Notes: generated by a model from the letters alone, not told the origin. 28,728 nucleotides of DNA from CAIKMD01 sp035533255 (GCA_035533255.1 DATLUE010000264.1:1-28728), one strand, 5' to 3'; counted from the stretch's first letter, positions 15,196 through 23,583 are shown. Translations and numbers: made by a program.

Positions 15196-16368
15196 GTGAT
15201 TCCAGCCATTTTGCCGACCTATGCTCGGGCCGATGTGACGTTCGAGCGGGGCGAAGGCCCTTATCTCTTCTCGACCGACGGCCGCAAATACCTCGATTTC
15301 GGCAGCGGCGTCGCGGTGACCGCGCTCGGCCATGCTCATCCGCATCTGATCGAGGCGTTGAGCAGCCAGGCGCAAAAACTGTGGCATTGCTCGAACCTCT
15401 ACCAGATCGCGCCGCAGCAGCGCGCCGCCGAGCGGCTGGTCGCGGCGGGCTTCGCCGACACGGTGTTCTTCTGCAATTCGGGCGCCGAGGCGATGGAGGG
15501 CGCGATCAAGCTCGCGCGCAAATACCACGCCGAGACCGGCCATCCCGAGAAATACCACCTCATTGCCTGCACCGGCTCGTTCCACGGCCGCACCTTGGCG
15601 ACGCTCGCCGCCGCCGGCAACGAGCGCTATCTGCGCGGTTTCGGGCCGCCGGCCGCCGGCTTCGAGCATGTGCCCTATAACGACCTCGCCGCGATGCGCG
15701 ACGCCGTCCGGCCCGAGACCGCCGGCATCATCGTCGAGCCGGTCCAGGGCGAAGGCGGCCTCGCGACCGCCTCGCCCGAATATCTGCGCGGCCTGCGCCG
15801 GCTCTGCGACGAGCGCGGCATCCTCCTGGTGCTCGACGAGGTGCAGAGCGGCATGGGCCGTACCGGCAAGCTGTTCGCGCATGAATGGTCGGGCGTCACG
15901 CCCGACGTGATGGCGCTGGCGAAAGGTCTCGGCGGCGGCTTCCCGGTCGGCGCGGTGCTGGCGACCGCGCGCGCGGCCGTCGGCATGACGCCCGGGACTC
16001 ACGGCTCGACCTTCGGCGGCAATCTCCTCGCGATGGCCGCGGTCAACGCCGTGCTCGACATCATGCTCGCGCCCGGTTTCATGGACCGCGTCGATCGCAT
16101 CGCCGGCCTGTTGCGGCAACGGCTCGAGGACGTGGTCGCGAGCCATCCGAAAATCTTTGCCGAGCAACGCGGCAAAGGGCTGCTGACCGGCCTGCGCTGC
16201 ATCGTGCCCAATACCGAGATGGTCGAGAAGCTGCGCTATGGCGGGCTGATCACGGTCGGCGCCGGCGACAATGTCGTGCGTCTGCTGCCGCCGCTGATCA
16301 TCGAGGAGCGCCAGGTCGCCGAGGCGGTGCAGATCATCGACAAGGTGGCCGGGCAATGGAAATTGTGA
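15196..16368 (+). CDS. argD: Acetylornithine aminotransferase
   Basis: This 390-residue class III PLP aminotransferase converts N-acetylglutamate semialdehyde to N-acetylornithine in arginine synthesis and may also serve lysine synthesis. Visible features are the CNSGAEAMEGAIKLARK phosphate-binding region (93-109), GSFHGRT, EPVQGEGG, Asp214 (LVLDEVQSGMGRTG) against the pyridine nitrogen and Lys243 (ALAKGLGGGFP) for the Schiff base. GTG 15196 is the start: GGAGAG precedes it at good spacing, and the protein begins at the family's usual point. argF starts inside its last 13 bases, and adjacency to argF supports argD over other class III aminotransferases. A leader with a terminator-like hairpin precedes it. 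Confidence 0.95.
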   Translation: MIPAILPTYARADVTFERGEGPYLFSTDGRKYLDFGSGVAVTALGHAHPHLIEALSSQAQKLWHCSNLYQIAPQQRAAERLVAAGFADTVFFCNSGAEAMEGAIKLARKYHAETGHPEKYHLIACTGSFHGRTLATLAAAGNERYLRGFGPPAAGFEHVPYNDLAAMRDAVRPETAGIIVEPVQGEGGLATASPEYLRGLRRLCDERGILLVLDEVQSGMGRTGKLFAHEWSGVTPDVMALAKGLGGGFPVGAVLATARAAVGMTPGTHGSTFGGNLLAMAAVNAVLDIMLAPGFMDRVDRIAGLLRQRLEDVVASHPKIFAEQRGKGLLTGLRCIVPNTEMVEKLRYGGLITVGAGDNVVRLLPPLIIEERQVAEAVQIIDKVAGQWKL

Positions 16369-17285
16369 CTCGCGCCGGCGTCAAACCGCAGCCGCGCCAC
16401 TTCCTCGACCTCGACCGGCTGAGCGCGGTCGAGCTGCGGCGCATCCTCGATCAGGCCGCGCAGTGGAAGCACGCGGCCGACCGCTCGAAACCGCTGGCAG
16501 GCAAGATTCTGGCGATGGTGTTCGAGAAGCCGTCGACCCGGACTCGCCTTTCCTTCGAGGTGGCGATGAAGCAGCTCGGCGGCGACGTCGTCACCGTCAA
16601 CGCGAGCGATTCCCAGATCTCGCGCGGCGAAACCATCGCCGACACCGCGAAAGTGCTGTCGCGCTATGTCGATGCGATCATGATCCGCACCACCTCGGCG
16701 GCAAAGCTCGACGAGCTGGCGGCGAATGCGAGCGTGCCGGTGATCAACGGCCTGACCGACGCCAGCCACCCCTGCCAGATCATGGCCGATGTGATGACGC
16801 TCGAGGAATATAAGGGCCAAGCCGCCGGCAAGATCGTCGCCTGGAGCGGCGACGGCAACAATGTCGCGGTAAGCTGGATCCACGCCGCGGTGCGTTTCGG
16901 CTTCGAGTTGCGGCTGGCTTGTCCCGACGGCAACCGGCCGCCGCCGCGCGTGCTCGGCTGGGCGCAGCGCGAAAGCGGGAATGTGCGCGTCACCGCCGAT
17001 CCGCGCGCGGCGGCAAGCGGCGCCGATTGCATTGTCACCGATACCTGGGTGTCGATGGGCAGCGATCCGAAGCTGTTTCGCCCCGATCTGCTGGCGCCCT
17101 ATCGCGTCGATGAGGCGCTGATGGCCTGCGCCAAAGGCGATGCGATCTTCATGCACTGCCTGCCGGCCAAGCGCGGCGAGGAAGTCACCGCCGGCGTCAT
17201 CGACGGGCCGCAATCGGTGGTTTGGGACGAGGCCGAGAATCGGATGCACGCGCAGAAGGCGATCCTCGCCTGGTGCCTCGGGTGA
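16356..17285 (+). CDS. argF: Ornithine carbamoyltransferase
   Basis: This 309-residue cytoplasmic enzyme makes citrulline from ornithine and carbamoyl phosphate. It has the carbamoyl-phosphate motif STRTR (60-64), HPCQ (138-141), the ornithine-binding SMG loop (233-235, in DTWVSMGSD) and HCLP (267-270). These together separate it from aspartate carbamoyltransferase. ATG 16356 overlaps argD by 13 bases, and its stop overlaps the hslO start by four, so the three genes are translationally coupled. This is the normal anabolic arginine enzyme and has the normal length. Confidence 0.97.
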   Translation: MEIVTRAGVKPQPRHFLDLDRLSAVELRRILDQAAQWKHAADRSKPLAGKILAMVFEKPSTRTRLSFEVAMKQLGGDVVTVNASDSQISRGETIADTAKVLSRYVDAIMIRTTSAAKLDELAANASVPVINGLTDASHPCQIMADVMTLEEYKGQAAGKIVAWSGDGNNVAVSWIHAAVRFGFELRLACPDGNRPPPRVLGWAQRESGNVRVTADPRAAASGADCIVTDTWVSMGSDPKLFRPDLLAPYRVDEALMACAKGDAIFMHCLPAKRGEEVTAGVIDGPQSVVWDEAENRMHAQKAILAWCLG

Positions 17286-18223
17286 CGCTGCCACCCGTCC
17301 CGGACGATCTGGTCCAGCCGTTCCAGATCGAGCCCTTCGCCCTCCGCGGGCGGCTGATCCGGCTGGGCCCGGCGCTCGATACCATCCTCACCCGCCATGC
17401 CTATCCGGCGCCGGTCGCGGCGATGCTGGGCGAGGTGATCGCGCTGGCGGTCGCGCTCGCCGGCGCGCTGAAATACGAGGGCGTCTTCACGCTGCAGACC
17501 AAAGGCGACGGCCCGATCAAGCTGATGGTCGCCGACATCACCACCGCGGGCGCGATCCGCGGCTATGCCCAATTTGATGCTGGGCGGCTGAACGCCGCCG
17601 CAGCGACGCCGGGATCGCCGGTGCCGCGGCTCTTGGGCGCCGGCTATCTCGCGCTGACGGTCGATCAGGGCGAGCATACCGAGCGCTATCAGGGCATCGT
17701 CGAGCTGCAAGGCGGCACGCTGGCCGAATGCGCGCATCATTATTTCCGCCAGAGCGAGCAGGTCGAGGCGGCGATCAAGGTTGCGGTCGCGCGCCTGCCC
17801 GACGCCGCCGGCGAGCATCATTGGCGGGCGGGCGCGCTGATGATCCAGCGCCTGCCGCGCGAGGCGTTCACGCAGGAGCGCGAGGCGGAGGACGATGCCT
17901 GGCGCCGCGCCGCGATTTTCATGAGCTCGTCGACCTCGGCCGAGCTGCTCGATCCCCGCCTGCCTCCCGAACGCCTGCTGTTCCAGCTCTTCCACGAGGA
18001 TGGCGTGCGCGCGCATGGGCCGCACCCGCTGGCCGCCCGCTGCCGCTGCTCGCGCCAGCGCGTCGAGACAGTGCTGCGCGCCTTGCGGCCCGCCGAGGTC
18101 GCCGACATGAAGGTCGGCGGCAAGATCACGGCCACCTGCGAATTCTGCAGTACGGTCTATGATTTCGACGCCGAGACGCTCGACGCCCTGGTTGACGCAA
18201 CCGCGGACGCCGTGCATCGTTAG
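17282..18223 (+). CDS. hslO: Redox-regulated chaperone Hsp33
   Basis: This 313-residue holdase chaperone is activated when its zinc site is oxidised. The C-terminal redox switch is intact: Cys254-X-Cys256 (CRC) and Cys286-X2-Cys289 (CEFC). The N-terminal domain has the family segments LGEVIALAVALAGALKYEGVFTLQTKGDGPI, where GDGP is characteristic. GTG 17282 overlaps the argF TGA (GTGA) and gives the family's usual N-terminus. The argF-hslO arrangement is common in alphaproteobacteria, though why a redox chaperone sits with arginine synthesis is not known. Confidence 0.96.
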   Translation: MTLPPVPDDLVQPFQIEPFALRGRLIRLGPALDTILTRHAYPAPVAAMLGEVIALAVALAGALKYEGVFTLQTKGDGPIKLMVADITTAGAIRGYAQFDAGRLNAAAATPGSPVPRLLGAGYLALTVDQGEHTERYQGIVELQGGTLAECAHHYFRQSEQVEAAIKVAVARLPDAAGEHHWRAGALMIQRLPREAFTQEREAEDDAWRRAAIFMSSSTSAELLDPRLPPERLLFQLFHEDGVRAHGPHPLAARCRCSRQRVETVLRALRPAEVADMKVGGKITATCEFCSTVYDFDAETLDALVDATADAVHR

Positions 18224-18254
18224 CTAAGCGCGGGTATCCGCCGCGGAGGTTCCC

Positions 18255-18845
18255 ATGCCCACTCGCCGCAGCTTTATCGTCGCCGGAATCTGCCTGGGCT
18301 CGGGGCTGAGCCTCGTCTCCTGCGCGCCGCCGCCGGAGATTCCGGCCTTTCCCGATCTGCGCTTCACCAGCGAGCCGCCGTTCCTGCTGCAAGCCGGGCA
18401 AATCGAAATCCGCACGCTCTATCAGCCGACCGCCGGCGAGAGCCGTTTCCCGGTGCCGCCGGTGCGGGCGATGCAGAACTGGGCGCGCGACCGCCTGCGG
18501 GCGAGCGGCCAAGGCGGCTCCGCGCGCTTCACCATCGCCAATGCCAGCGCAACGATCAAGAATCTGCCGGTGCAGGGCGGGATTAGCGGCACCTTCACCG
18601 ACCAGGTATCGCAGCAATACGACGTCGCGGTCGATGCCGCGCTCGAGATCCTCGACAGGCAAGGGGTGGCGCTGCGCTCGATGCGCGTCACGGCAAGACG
18701 CTCGCGCAGCGTCTTGCAAAGCGCAACCGCGAACGATCGCGAGCGGGTCCGTTACGCGCTGGTGCGCGACCTGATGGCCGATTTCGACAGCCAAGCGCAA
18801 TCGCGGATCAGCGGCAGCTTCGGACAATATCTCCTGTCGCAGTGA
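18255..18845 (+). CDS. Putative lipoprotein
   Basis: This 196-residue protein begins with a lipoprotein signal (RRSFIVAGICLGSGLSLVSC), the lipobox being LVSC, so the mature protein would start at a lipidated Cys in the periplasm. The body has a repeated pattern seen in alphaproteobacterial hypotheticals: AMQNWARDRLRASGQGGSA followed by TIANASATIKNLPVQG. No catalytic motif can be named. GGAGG precedes ATG 18255 by about five bases. It starts 31 bp after hslO, in the same direction, and is probably the last gene of the argD operon. Confidence 0.75.
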   Translation: MPTRRSFIVAGICLGSGLSLVSCAPPPEIPAFPDLRFTSEPPFLLQAGQIEIRTLYQPTAGESRFPVPPVRAMQNWARDRLRASGQGGSARFTIANASATIKNLPVQGGISGTFTDQVSQQYDVAVDAALEILDRQGVALRSMRVTARRSRSVLQSATANDRERVRYALVRDLMADFDSQAQSRISGSFGQYLLSQ

Positions 18846-18868
18846 GTGCCGTCATCGCCCGGACGCGT

Positions 18869-19144
18869 TCACGACGGCGCCTTGCCTTCCATGTTCTTGC
18901 GGATGATCGCAACGATGATCAGGACGAAGGCGAGCAGCCGCAATACGTAAGTCCAGCCGACATCCAGATCGTAGCTGCTCGAGGCCGAGACGGCGATGGC
19001 GTTCGCCGCCATGAGCCCGAAGGCGCAGGCGAACATCAAGAACAGCGCATCGTGGGTTCGCCGCCAAAATTTCAGGAAGAAAAGGCCGAGGACGAGGTAG
19101 CCTATCGTCAGGCCGCCGCCGAGGAATTCGTAGGGCTGGGTCAT
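18869..19144 (-). CDS. DUF5985 small membrane protein (second copy)
   Basis: This 91-residue protein has three hydrophobic segments and the DUF5985 signature LGLFFLKFWRRTHDALFLMFACAFGLMA. The basic-aromatic FWRR-DxLF core is the clearest mark. The function is unknown. ATG 19144-19142 lies 7 bp after the first DUF5985 gene, giving a clean operon fit; the longer frame would overlap that gene. It is the last gene of the minus-strand run that begins with folD, and it converges on the lipoprotein gene with a 23-bp gap. Confidence 0.8.
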   Translation of the reverse strand: MTQPYEFLGGGLTIGYLVLGLFFLKFWRRTHDALFLMFACAFGLMAANAIAVSASSSYDLDVGWTYVLRLLAFVLIIVAIIRKNMEGKAPS

Positions 19145-19151
19145 GGCGTTC

Positions 19152-19415
19152 TCAGTCGATCTCCCAGATGAAAGCGTAAAGCAAGACGGCGACGCCGATG
19201 AAAGTGGTGAGCGTTCGCTCCGGTCGGAGATCAATATCCGGCAGCACGAAATCGGCGAACAGGAGCATGTTGTTCAACGCAAAGGCGACGAAGGCCGTGG
19301 CACTCCATAGCAGCAGCCGCGATCCGTTTTGCCGGTAGCTTCGCAAGAGCAGCCACATCGCGCCGAGGCTGGTCAGGACGCAAAGAATGTACACGGTGGA
19401 TTCGAAGATCGGCAT
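19152..19415 (-). CDS. DUF5985 small membrane protein (first copy)
   Basis: This 87-residue protein has three transmembrane segments and the related signature MWLLLRSYRQNGSRLLLWSATAFVAFALNN. It is a divergent paralogue of the next gene, from which it is separated by 7 bp; DUF5985 proteins often occur as such adjacent pairs, which suggests a hetero-oligomer in the membrane. It begins 6 bp after the stop of the winged-helix-like gene. The role is unknown. Confidence 0.8.
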   Translation of the reverse strand: MPIFESTVYILCVLTSLGAMWLLLRSYRQNGSRLLLWSATAFVAFALNNMLLFADFVLPDIDLRPERTLTTFIGVAVLLYAFIWEID

Positions 19416-19421
19416 CGCGCG

Positions 19422-19790
19422 CTAGTCCTTCTTGATCTTGAACGCATCGGCGAAGGTGCGCACGCTGGCATTCGGCGCCGACCAGATCGCCTTTGTCACG
19501 GCCGCGGGAAAGGTCGCGTAGGCGGCGGCAATATCGGCGACCAGGCTGTCCAGCTCCGGCGTGGCCGGCCAATAGCGATATTCCTCGCTCCCGGACGCGG
19601 CAACGAGCCCCGCCTTTTGGGCCGTGGCGAGCGCATCCCTGACGATCAGGGCGCTCGCGCGTAACTCACGGATCAGCGCCTCGGCCGTCCAGGCCCGCGC
19701 CTTCTCGCGGTGAAGCAGCAGGAGCAATTCGAGATCCCAAACGGAGCGGATCGAGCCGCGCAGGAAGCGATCGACATTCGGGGGCAACAT
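19422..19790 (-). CDS. Hypothetical protein, possible winged helix
   Basis: This 122-residue soluble protein has an N-terminal half that reads like a winged helix: SVWDLELLLLLHREKARAW (helix 1), TAEALIRELRAS (helix 2), ALIVRDALATAQKAGLVAASG (recognition helix), then SEEYRYWP (wing). This suggests DNA binding, possibly a regulator of the two DUF5985 genes just downstream (6-bp gap). The assignment is by eye and rests on the secondary-structure pattern only. AAGG lies about 10 bases before ATG 19790. The folE stop is 34 bp upstream, so it could be cotranscribed with folE. Confidence 0.7.
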   Translation of the reverse strand: MLPPNVDRFLRGSIRSVWDLELLLLLHREKARAWTAEALIRELRASALIVRDALATAQKAGLVAASGSEEYRYWPATPELDSLVADIAAAYATFPAAVTKAIWSAPNASVRTFADAFKIKKD

Positions 19791-19824
19791 GATCTGCCTT
19801 GCACTCGCTCAAACCAAAGATGTT

Positions 19825-20478
19825 TCATACATTCGCGAGCGAATGGCCGTCCAGGTCGATATGGGCGAGGAACTCGCGCCGGGTCGAGGGGTCGGTGCGG
19901 AACGCGCCGATCATGTGCGAGGTAATCATCGACACGCCCGGCTTGTGAACGCCGCGCGTCGTCATGCATTGATGCGCGGCCTCGATCACCACCGCGACGC
20001 CTTTCGGACGCAACACGTCGGCGAGCGTCGTGGCGATCTGCGCCGTCATTTTCTCTTGAATCTGAAGACGCTTGGCGAACACATCGACCAGCCGCGCCAG
20101 CTTCGAGATGCCGACGACGCGCTTGTTCGGCAGATAGGCGATATGCGCGCGGCCGATGATCGGCGCCAGATGATGCTCGCAGTGGCTCTCGAAGCGGATG
20201 TCCTTCAAGACCACCATCTCGTCATAGCCATTGGTCTCCTCGAAGGTCCGCTGCAACTGCTCGACCGGATCGGTCTGGTAGCCGGCGAAATATTCCTCGA
20301 ACGCGCGCGCCACCCGCGCCGGCGTGCCGCGCAAGCCTTCGCGCGCGGGATCGTCGCCCGCCCAGCGCAGCAGCACGCGGACGGCTTCCTCGGTCTGCTC
20401 GCGACTGGGCCGGTGCGCGGGAGCGGATTTCGCCGCGGATTTCGCGGGCGCGCGCATGCGCGGGGATCTCGGCGCCAT
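19825..20478 (-). CDS. folE: GTP cyclohydrolase I
   Basis: This 217-residue enzyme makes dihydroneopterin triphosphate from GTP, the first step to folate and other pterins. The zinc ligands are present in the family spacing: Cys100 and His103 (ESHCEHHLAPI) and Cys171 (HQCMTTRGV). The N-terminal 25 residues form a basic Pro/Ala extension. GAGGAG precedes ATG 20478 at good spacing. It follows apaG by 20 bp, with folD further upstream on the same strand, so folate genes are clustered here. Confidence 0.97.
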   Translation of the reverse strand: MAPRSPRMRAPAKSAAKSAPAHRPSREQTEEAVRVLLRWAGDDPAREGLRGTPARVARAFEEYFAGYQTDPVEQLQRTFEETNGYDEMVVLKDIRFESHCEHHLAPIIGRAHIAYLPNKRVVGISKLARLVDVFAKRLQIQEKMTAQIATTLADVLRPKGVAVVIEAAHQCMTTRGVHKPGVSMITSHMIGAFRTDPSTRREFLAHIDLDGHSLANV

Positions 20479-20498
20479 GGGCGATGCTCCTCGTTCCG

Positions 20499-20891
20499 TC
20501 AGTTGAGCCGACGCGGCTGATGCGGGCTGTCGAGCGAAAAGGCAGGAATGGCGACCGCGAAGCATTCGCCGGTCGGCAATTCCATCTCGTAGCTGCCGAC
20601 CATGATGCCGGAGGGCGTCGCGAGCGGCGTGCCGCTGGTATATTCGAAGCTCTGGCCGGGGGCGAGCACCGGCTGCTCGCCGACGACGCCGGGCCCGCGC
20701 ACGTCTTGGACGCGCCCCATCGCATCGGTGATCCGCCAGTGACGCCGGCGGAGTTGCACGGTCTCGCCGCCCTGATTCTCGATCCGGACGTGATAGGCCC
20801 AGACATAGCGGTTCTCGCCCGGCGAGGATTGATCCTCGAGATAATAGGGATTGACCACAACTTTGATCGAACGGGTGATTTCGGAATACAC
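20499..20891 (-). CDS. apaG: ApaG-domain protein
   Basis: This 130-residue single-domain protein has an all-beta, fibronectin-like fold. Typical segments are VVVNPYYLEDQSSP, YVWAYHVRIENQG, VQLRRRHWRITDAMG and FEYTSGTPLATPSGIMVGSYEM. ApaG proteins bind phosphate-containing ligands and are linked to Ap4A metabolism and ion resistance, but the biochemical role is not firm. The start is GTG 20891 with AGGGGA some 12 bases upstream; an ATG is not available at the family N-terminus. The length is normal for the family. Confidence 0.93.
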   Translation of the reverse strand: MYSEITRSIKVVVNPYYLEDQSSPGENRYVWAYHVRIENQGGETVQLRRRHWRITDAMGRVQDVRGPGVVGEQPVLAPGQSFEYTSGTPLATPSGIMVGSYEMELPTGECFAVAIPAFSLDSPHQPRRLN

Positions 20892-20991
20892 GGTGCTGGA
20901 TTTCCCCTGGGCACGCCATTTTCATCCTGGCGCGCGCGCGGTCAAGGCGCCGCCGGCCGGCGCGGGACGGGTTGGCTTCGGCGGTACGCGA

Positions 20992-21861
20992 TTAGACGGC
21001 AGCCATCCCCTTGACCATGCGCTCGGCCGAGCCGACGGTGTTGTCGAGCAGCATCGTCACCGTCATCGGGCCGACGCCGCCGGGAACCGGCGTGATATAG
21101 GAGGCTTTTTCCCGAACCCCTTCGAAGTCGACATCGCCGACCAGGCGGCCGTTGGGCAGCCGGTTGATGCCGACATCGATGACCACCGCGCCGCTGCGGA
21201 TCATTTGCGGTACGATCAGATTCGGCTGACCCACCGCGACCACCAGGATATCGGCGAGGATGGTATATTGCGCGAGGTCGCGGGTCTTCGCGTGGCAGAT
21301 GGACACCGTGGCCTCGCGCTGCATCAGCATCAGCGCCATCGGCTTGCCGACGATGTTGCTGGCGCCGACCACGGTCACGTTCCGGCCCTCGACCGGAATG
21401 TTCTCGTGCTCGAGCAGCTTCTGGACGCCGTAAGGCGTGCACGGCGGGAAGACGGTGTTGCCGATCACCAGGCTGCCGACGTTGTAGAGATGAAAGCCGT
21501 CGACGTCCTTGTCGACCGAGATGGTCGTCAGCACGCGCTGCGCGGAGATCGTCGGCGGCAGCGGCAATTGAACGAGGATGCCGTGAATCGCCGGCGAATC
21601 GTTGAGCCGGCGGATGGTGTCGAGAAGCTGTTCCTCCGCGACATCGCTCTCGAACCGCACGACTTCGGAATGGATGCCGACCTCGGCGCAGGCCCGGACC
21701 TTGTTGCGGACATAGACCGCCGAGGCCGCGTTCTCGCCGACCAGGATCACGGCAAGGCCGGGCTTGGTCCCGTGCCGCGTGACCAGGGTTTCGACCCGCC
21801 GGCGAATGTCGTTTCGGATCTCGCGGGCGATCGCGACGCCGTCGATGATTTTGGCTGTCAT
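20992..21861 (-). CDS. folD: Methylenetetrahydrofolate dehydrogenase/cyclohydrolase (copy 1)
   Basis: This 289-residue bifunctional enzyme interconverts methylene-, methenyl- and formyl-tetrahydrofolate. It has Tyr50 and Lys54 (AVYVRNKVRA) of the active site, GILVQLPLP, KDVDGFH, the Rossmann segment VVGASNIVGKPMALML and PVPGGVGPMT near the end. All expected parts are present, so it should be active. It differs strongly from the second folD at the right end. Only one base separates a GAGG from ATG 21861, while TATAAA lies 9-14 bases upstream, so the mRNA may be leaderless. The gene lies just outside the left edge of the low-GC island. Confidence 0.96.
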   Translation of the reverse strand: MTAKIIDGVAIAREIRNDIRRRVETLVTRHGTKPGLAVILVGENAASAVYVRNKVRACAEVGIHSEVVRFESDVAEEQLLDTIRRLNDSPAIHGILVQLPLPPTISAQRVLTTISVDKDVDGFHLYNVGSLVIGNTVFPPCTPYGVQKLLEHENIPVEGRNVTVVGASNIVGKPMALMLMQREATVSICHAKTRDLAQYTILADILVVAVGQPNLIVPQMIRSGAVVIDVGINRLPNGRLVGDVDFEGVREKASYITPVPGGVGPMTVTMLLDNTVGSAERMVKGMAAV

Positions 21862-22026
21862 GCCTCTTTATATCAAAACCGAAGCGGCCCCGCACGGCCG
21901 CAGCAAGGCGGCGGCGCAAATGCCGCGACCGCGAGACGTGGGCAGCGTGGGAAAGCGGATGCGGAGCCGGGCTCGTCGAAGAAGCCCGGTTTCGCATCGT
22001 CCAACGGTTCGATTTAGGAAGAGAGC

Positions 22027-22041
22027 GGTGGAGCAGAGGGG
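22027..22041. repeat. att-like 15-bp copy of the tRNA-Ala 3' end
   Basis: GGTGGAGCAGAGGGG here is identical to 27442-27456, which covers part of the CCA end, the discriminator base, the acceptor strand and the first T-stem bases of the tRNA-Ala gene. Both copies have the same orientation, so they are direct repeats 5.4 kb apart. Recombination between them would leave an intact tRNA. This is the layout of an attR/attL pair. Confidence 0.6.
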
Positions 22042-22137
22042 CGCTCCGTCGATTGCAAAACCCGCAGGAAAGCTAGGGCTTTCGGGCTCTTCCGAGCGAT
22101 GTGTAACAGCACGGTGTAACCGGCGCAGGATGTCTCG

Positions 22138-22383
22138 TTGGGAGATGTGCCGACGCTGCCAGATTGGCGATTGCCCGCGACGCCGCAGCTATTCAGCTTT
22201 ACAGGTAATATTACCATACACCGGCTTTCGGCGGCAATGTTTACAGTCGGCTTTTCATGCCCCGTGCTGCTTCCCATTCTGGGCGGCTATGCCTGGGACG
22301 CGACTGGCGTTGCCGCGCTCGCTTTAGCGTCCGTCGCGCTCGGCGGAAGCGCGATCATAGCGCTCGCGCAGCCCGCAGGTTGA
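22138..22383 (+). pseudogene. C-terminal remnant of an MFS transporter
   Basis: From about residue 25 this 81-codon frame reads like the last two helices of an MFS permease of the CynX/NimT-like group (TIHRLSAAMFTVGFS, then ILGGYAWDATG and a final hydrophobic stretch ending in QPAG). The other ten or so helices are missing, and the sequence before residue 25 does not look like a transporter. It is on the plus strand, opposite to the island operon, and its 5' part would have lain across the att-like repeat. It is most likely a truncated gene left after integration or deletion. Confidence 0.55.
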
Positions 22384-22398
22384 TGCCCGCTGGCCCGC

Positions 22399-23583
22399 CT
22401 ATATCACGCCGCGTGAGCGCATCGACTCGATGGTCGCCTTTTCATAGCCCAATAAATTCGACAAAATGTCGTTGGTGTGCTCACCGAGATCGGGGGCGGA
22501 AAATCGTGCCGCAGGGCGTCCACCACTTCCCTCAAGGGACAATGGCTGGCCCAGCAGCTCAAATGGACCGAGCCGTGGGTGATTGACCGGGATACGCATC
22601 CCTAGCGATTTCATTTGCTCGTCGTTCATCGCTTCGTCGACCGAATAGACGGGTCCGCATGGGATGCCTGCCGCGTTCAGCCTGTCGATCAATTCCGAGC
22701 TCGAGATTGCCCGGGTCTTTTCAGAGAGAATCGAGGATAATTTCCCCCGATTGATCGAGCGCGCCTGAAGGGTGCTGTAATCGGGATCCTGGAGAAGGTG
22801 GGATATCTGCAAAGTCTCGCACAACGCAGCGAATTTCGGATCTTCGGCTGCCGCGAGATTGACCTGGCCATCGGCGGTGGGAAACAGACCTGTTGGCATC
22901 AGCGTGGGATGGTCATTACCGGCTTGTCCTGGTACCTCGCCGCTTCGCAGCCAGCGCGCCACCTGGAAGTCCAGAACTGACGCGAGTGACTCGAGCAGCG
23001 AGGTATGAACCCATTGCCCCTGGCCAGTTCGCTCACGGTGATAGAGGGCCGCCAATATCCCCTGGACCAGAACCATTCCTGCGCTGATATCGGCAATCGC
23101 CGCGCCGGCTCGCATAGGTCCTTGGCCGGCAACGCCCGTGACCGACATCAGTCCCGCCATTCCCTGTATGATCTGATCCACTGCGGGACGCCCTGCATAT
23201 GGACCCGTTTGCCCAAAGCCGGAAATGCTTCCGCAAATGATACGCGGGTTCACTTGCCGCAAGGAATCGTAGTCGATCCCCAGCCGATACTTGACGCTGG
23301 GGCGGAAGCTTTCGAGAACGATGTCCGCACGAAGCGCGAGCTTTCTGAGGATCGACTTTCCCTCGGTCGTCTTCAAGTTCAACGACAGGCTTCGCTTGTT
23401 GCGGTGAAGGTTTTGGTAGTCGAATCCTTCCCGTTCGCCGCCCATACTGTCGCCAATATCCGATAGCGCTTCGATCTTGAGGACGTGAGCTCCCCAATCG
23501 GCGAAGAACCGTGCGGCAAGCGGCCCAGCTCTGTGCCGGGTCAGGTCAAGCACCAAAAGATCGGTGAACGGCAACGTAGCCAT
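22399..23583 (-). CDS. CaiB/BaiF (class III) CoA-transferase
   Basis: This 394-residue protein belongs to the family III CoA-transferases, which move CoA between carboxylic acids. Typical stretches are LVLDLTRHRAGPLAARFFADWGA, KRSLSLNLKT, ISGFGQTGPYAGRPAVD, and IADISAGM with Asp165 as the expected catalytic nucleophile. The acid substrate is not readable. ATG 23583 has GAGAGG in good position. It is the last gene of the island operon, 87 bp after the oxygenase beta subunit, so it may activate or release the acid product of the oxygenase pathway as a CoA thioester. Confidence 0.9.
   Translation of the reverse strand: MATLPFTDLLVLDLTRHRAGPLAARFFADWGAHVLKIEALSDIGDSMGGEREGFDYQNLHRNKRSLSLNLKTTEGKSILRKLALRADIVLESFRPSVKYRLGIDYDSLRQVNPRIICGSISGFGQTGPYAGRPAVDQIIQGMAGLMSVTGVAGQGPMRAGAAIADISAGMVLVQGILAALYHRERTGQGQWVHTSLLESLASVLDFQVARWLRSGEVPGQAGNDHPTLMPTGLFPTADGQVNLAAAEDPKFAALCETLQISHLLQDPDYSTLQARSINRGKLSSILSEKTRAISSSELIDRLNAAGIPCGPVYSVDEAMNDEQMKSLGMRIPVNHPRLGPFELLGQPLSLEGSGGRPAARFSAPDLGEHTNDILSNLLGYEKATIESMRSRGVI

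Noticed and set aside
18846..18890. GCCGTC...GACGGC hairpin as a bidirectional terminator between the lipoprotein and DUF5985 genes
   Set aside because: The loop is about 19 nt, there is no T tract, and one arm lies inside the DUF5985 coding end.
21965..21991. CCGGGCT/AGCCCGG hairpin as a terminator of the island operon
   Set aside because: The stem is real (7 bp, 9-nt loop) but no T run follows on the minus strand, and the MFS fragment lies between it and the operon.
22027..22070. A second, degenerate tRNA-Ala gene at the left repeat
   Set aside because: Beyond the 15 identical bases only scattered matches to the tRNA remain (for example around ATTGC), and no cloverleaf can be drawn, so a short att-like copy is the better reading.
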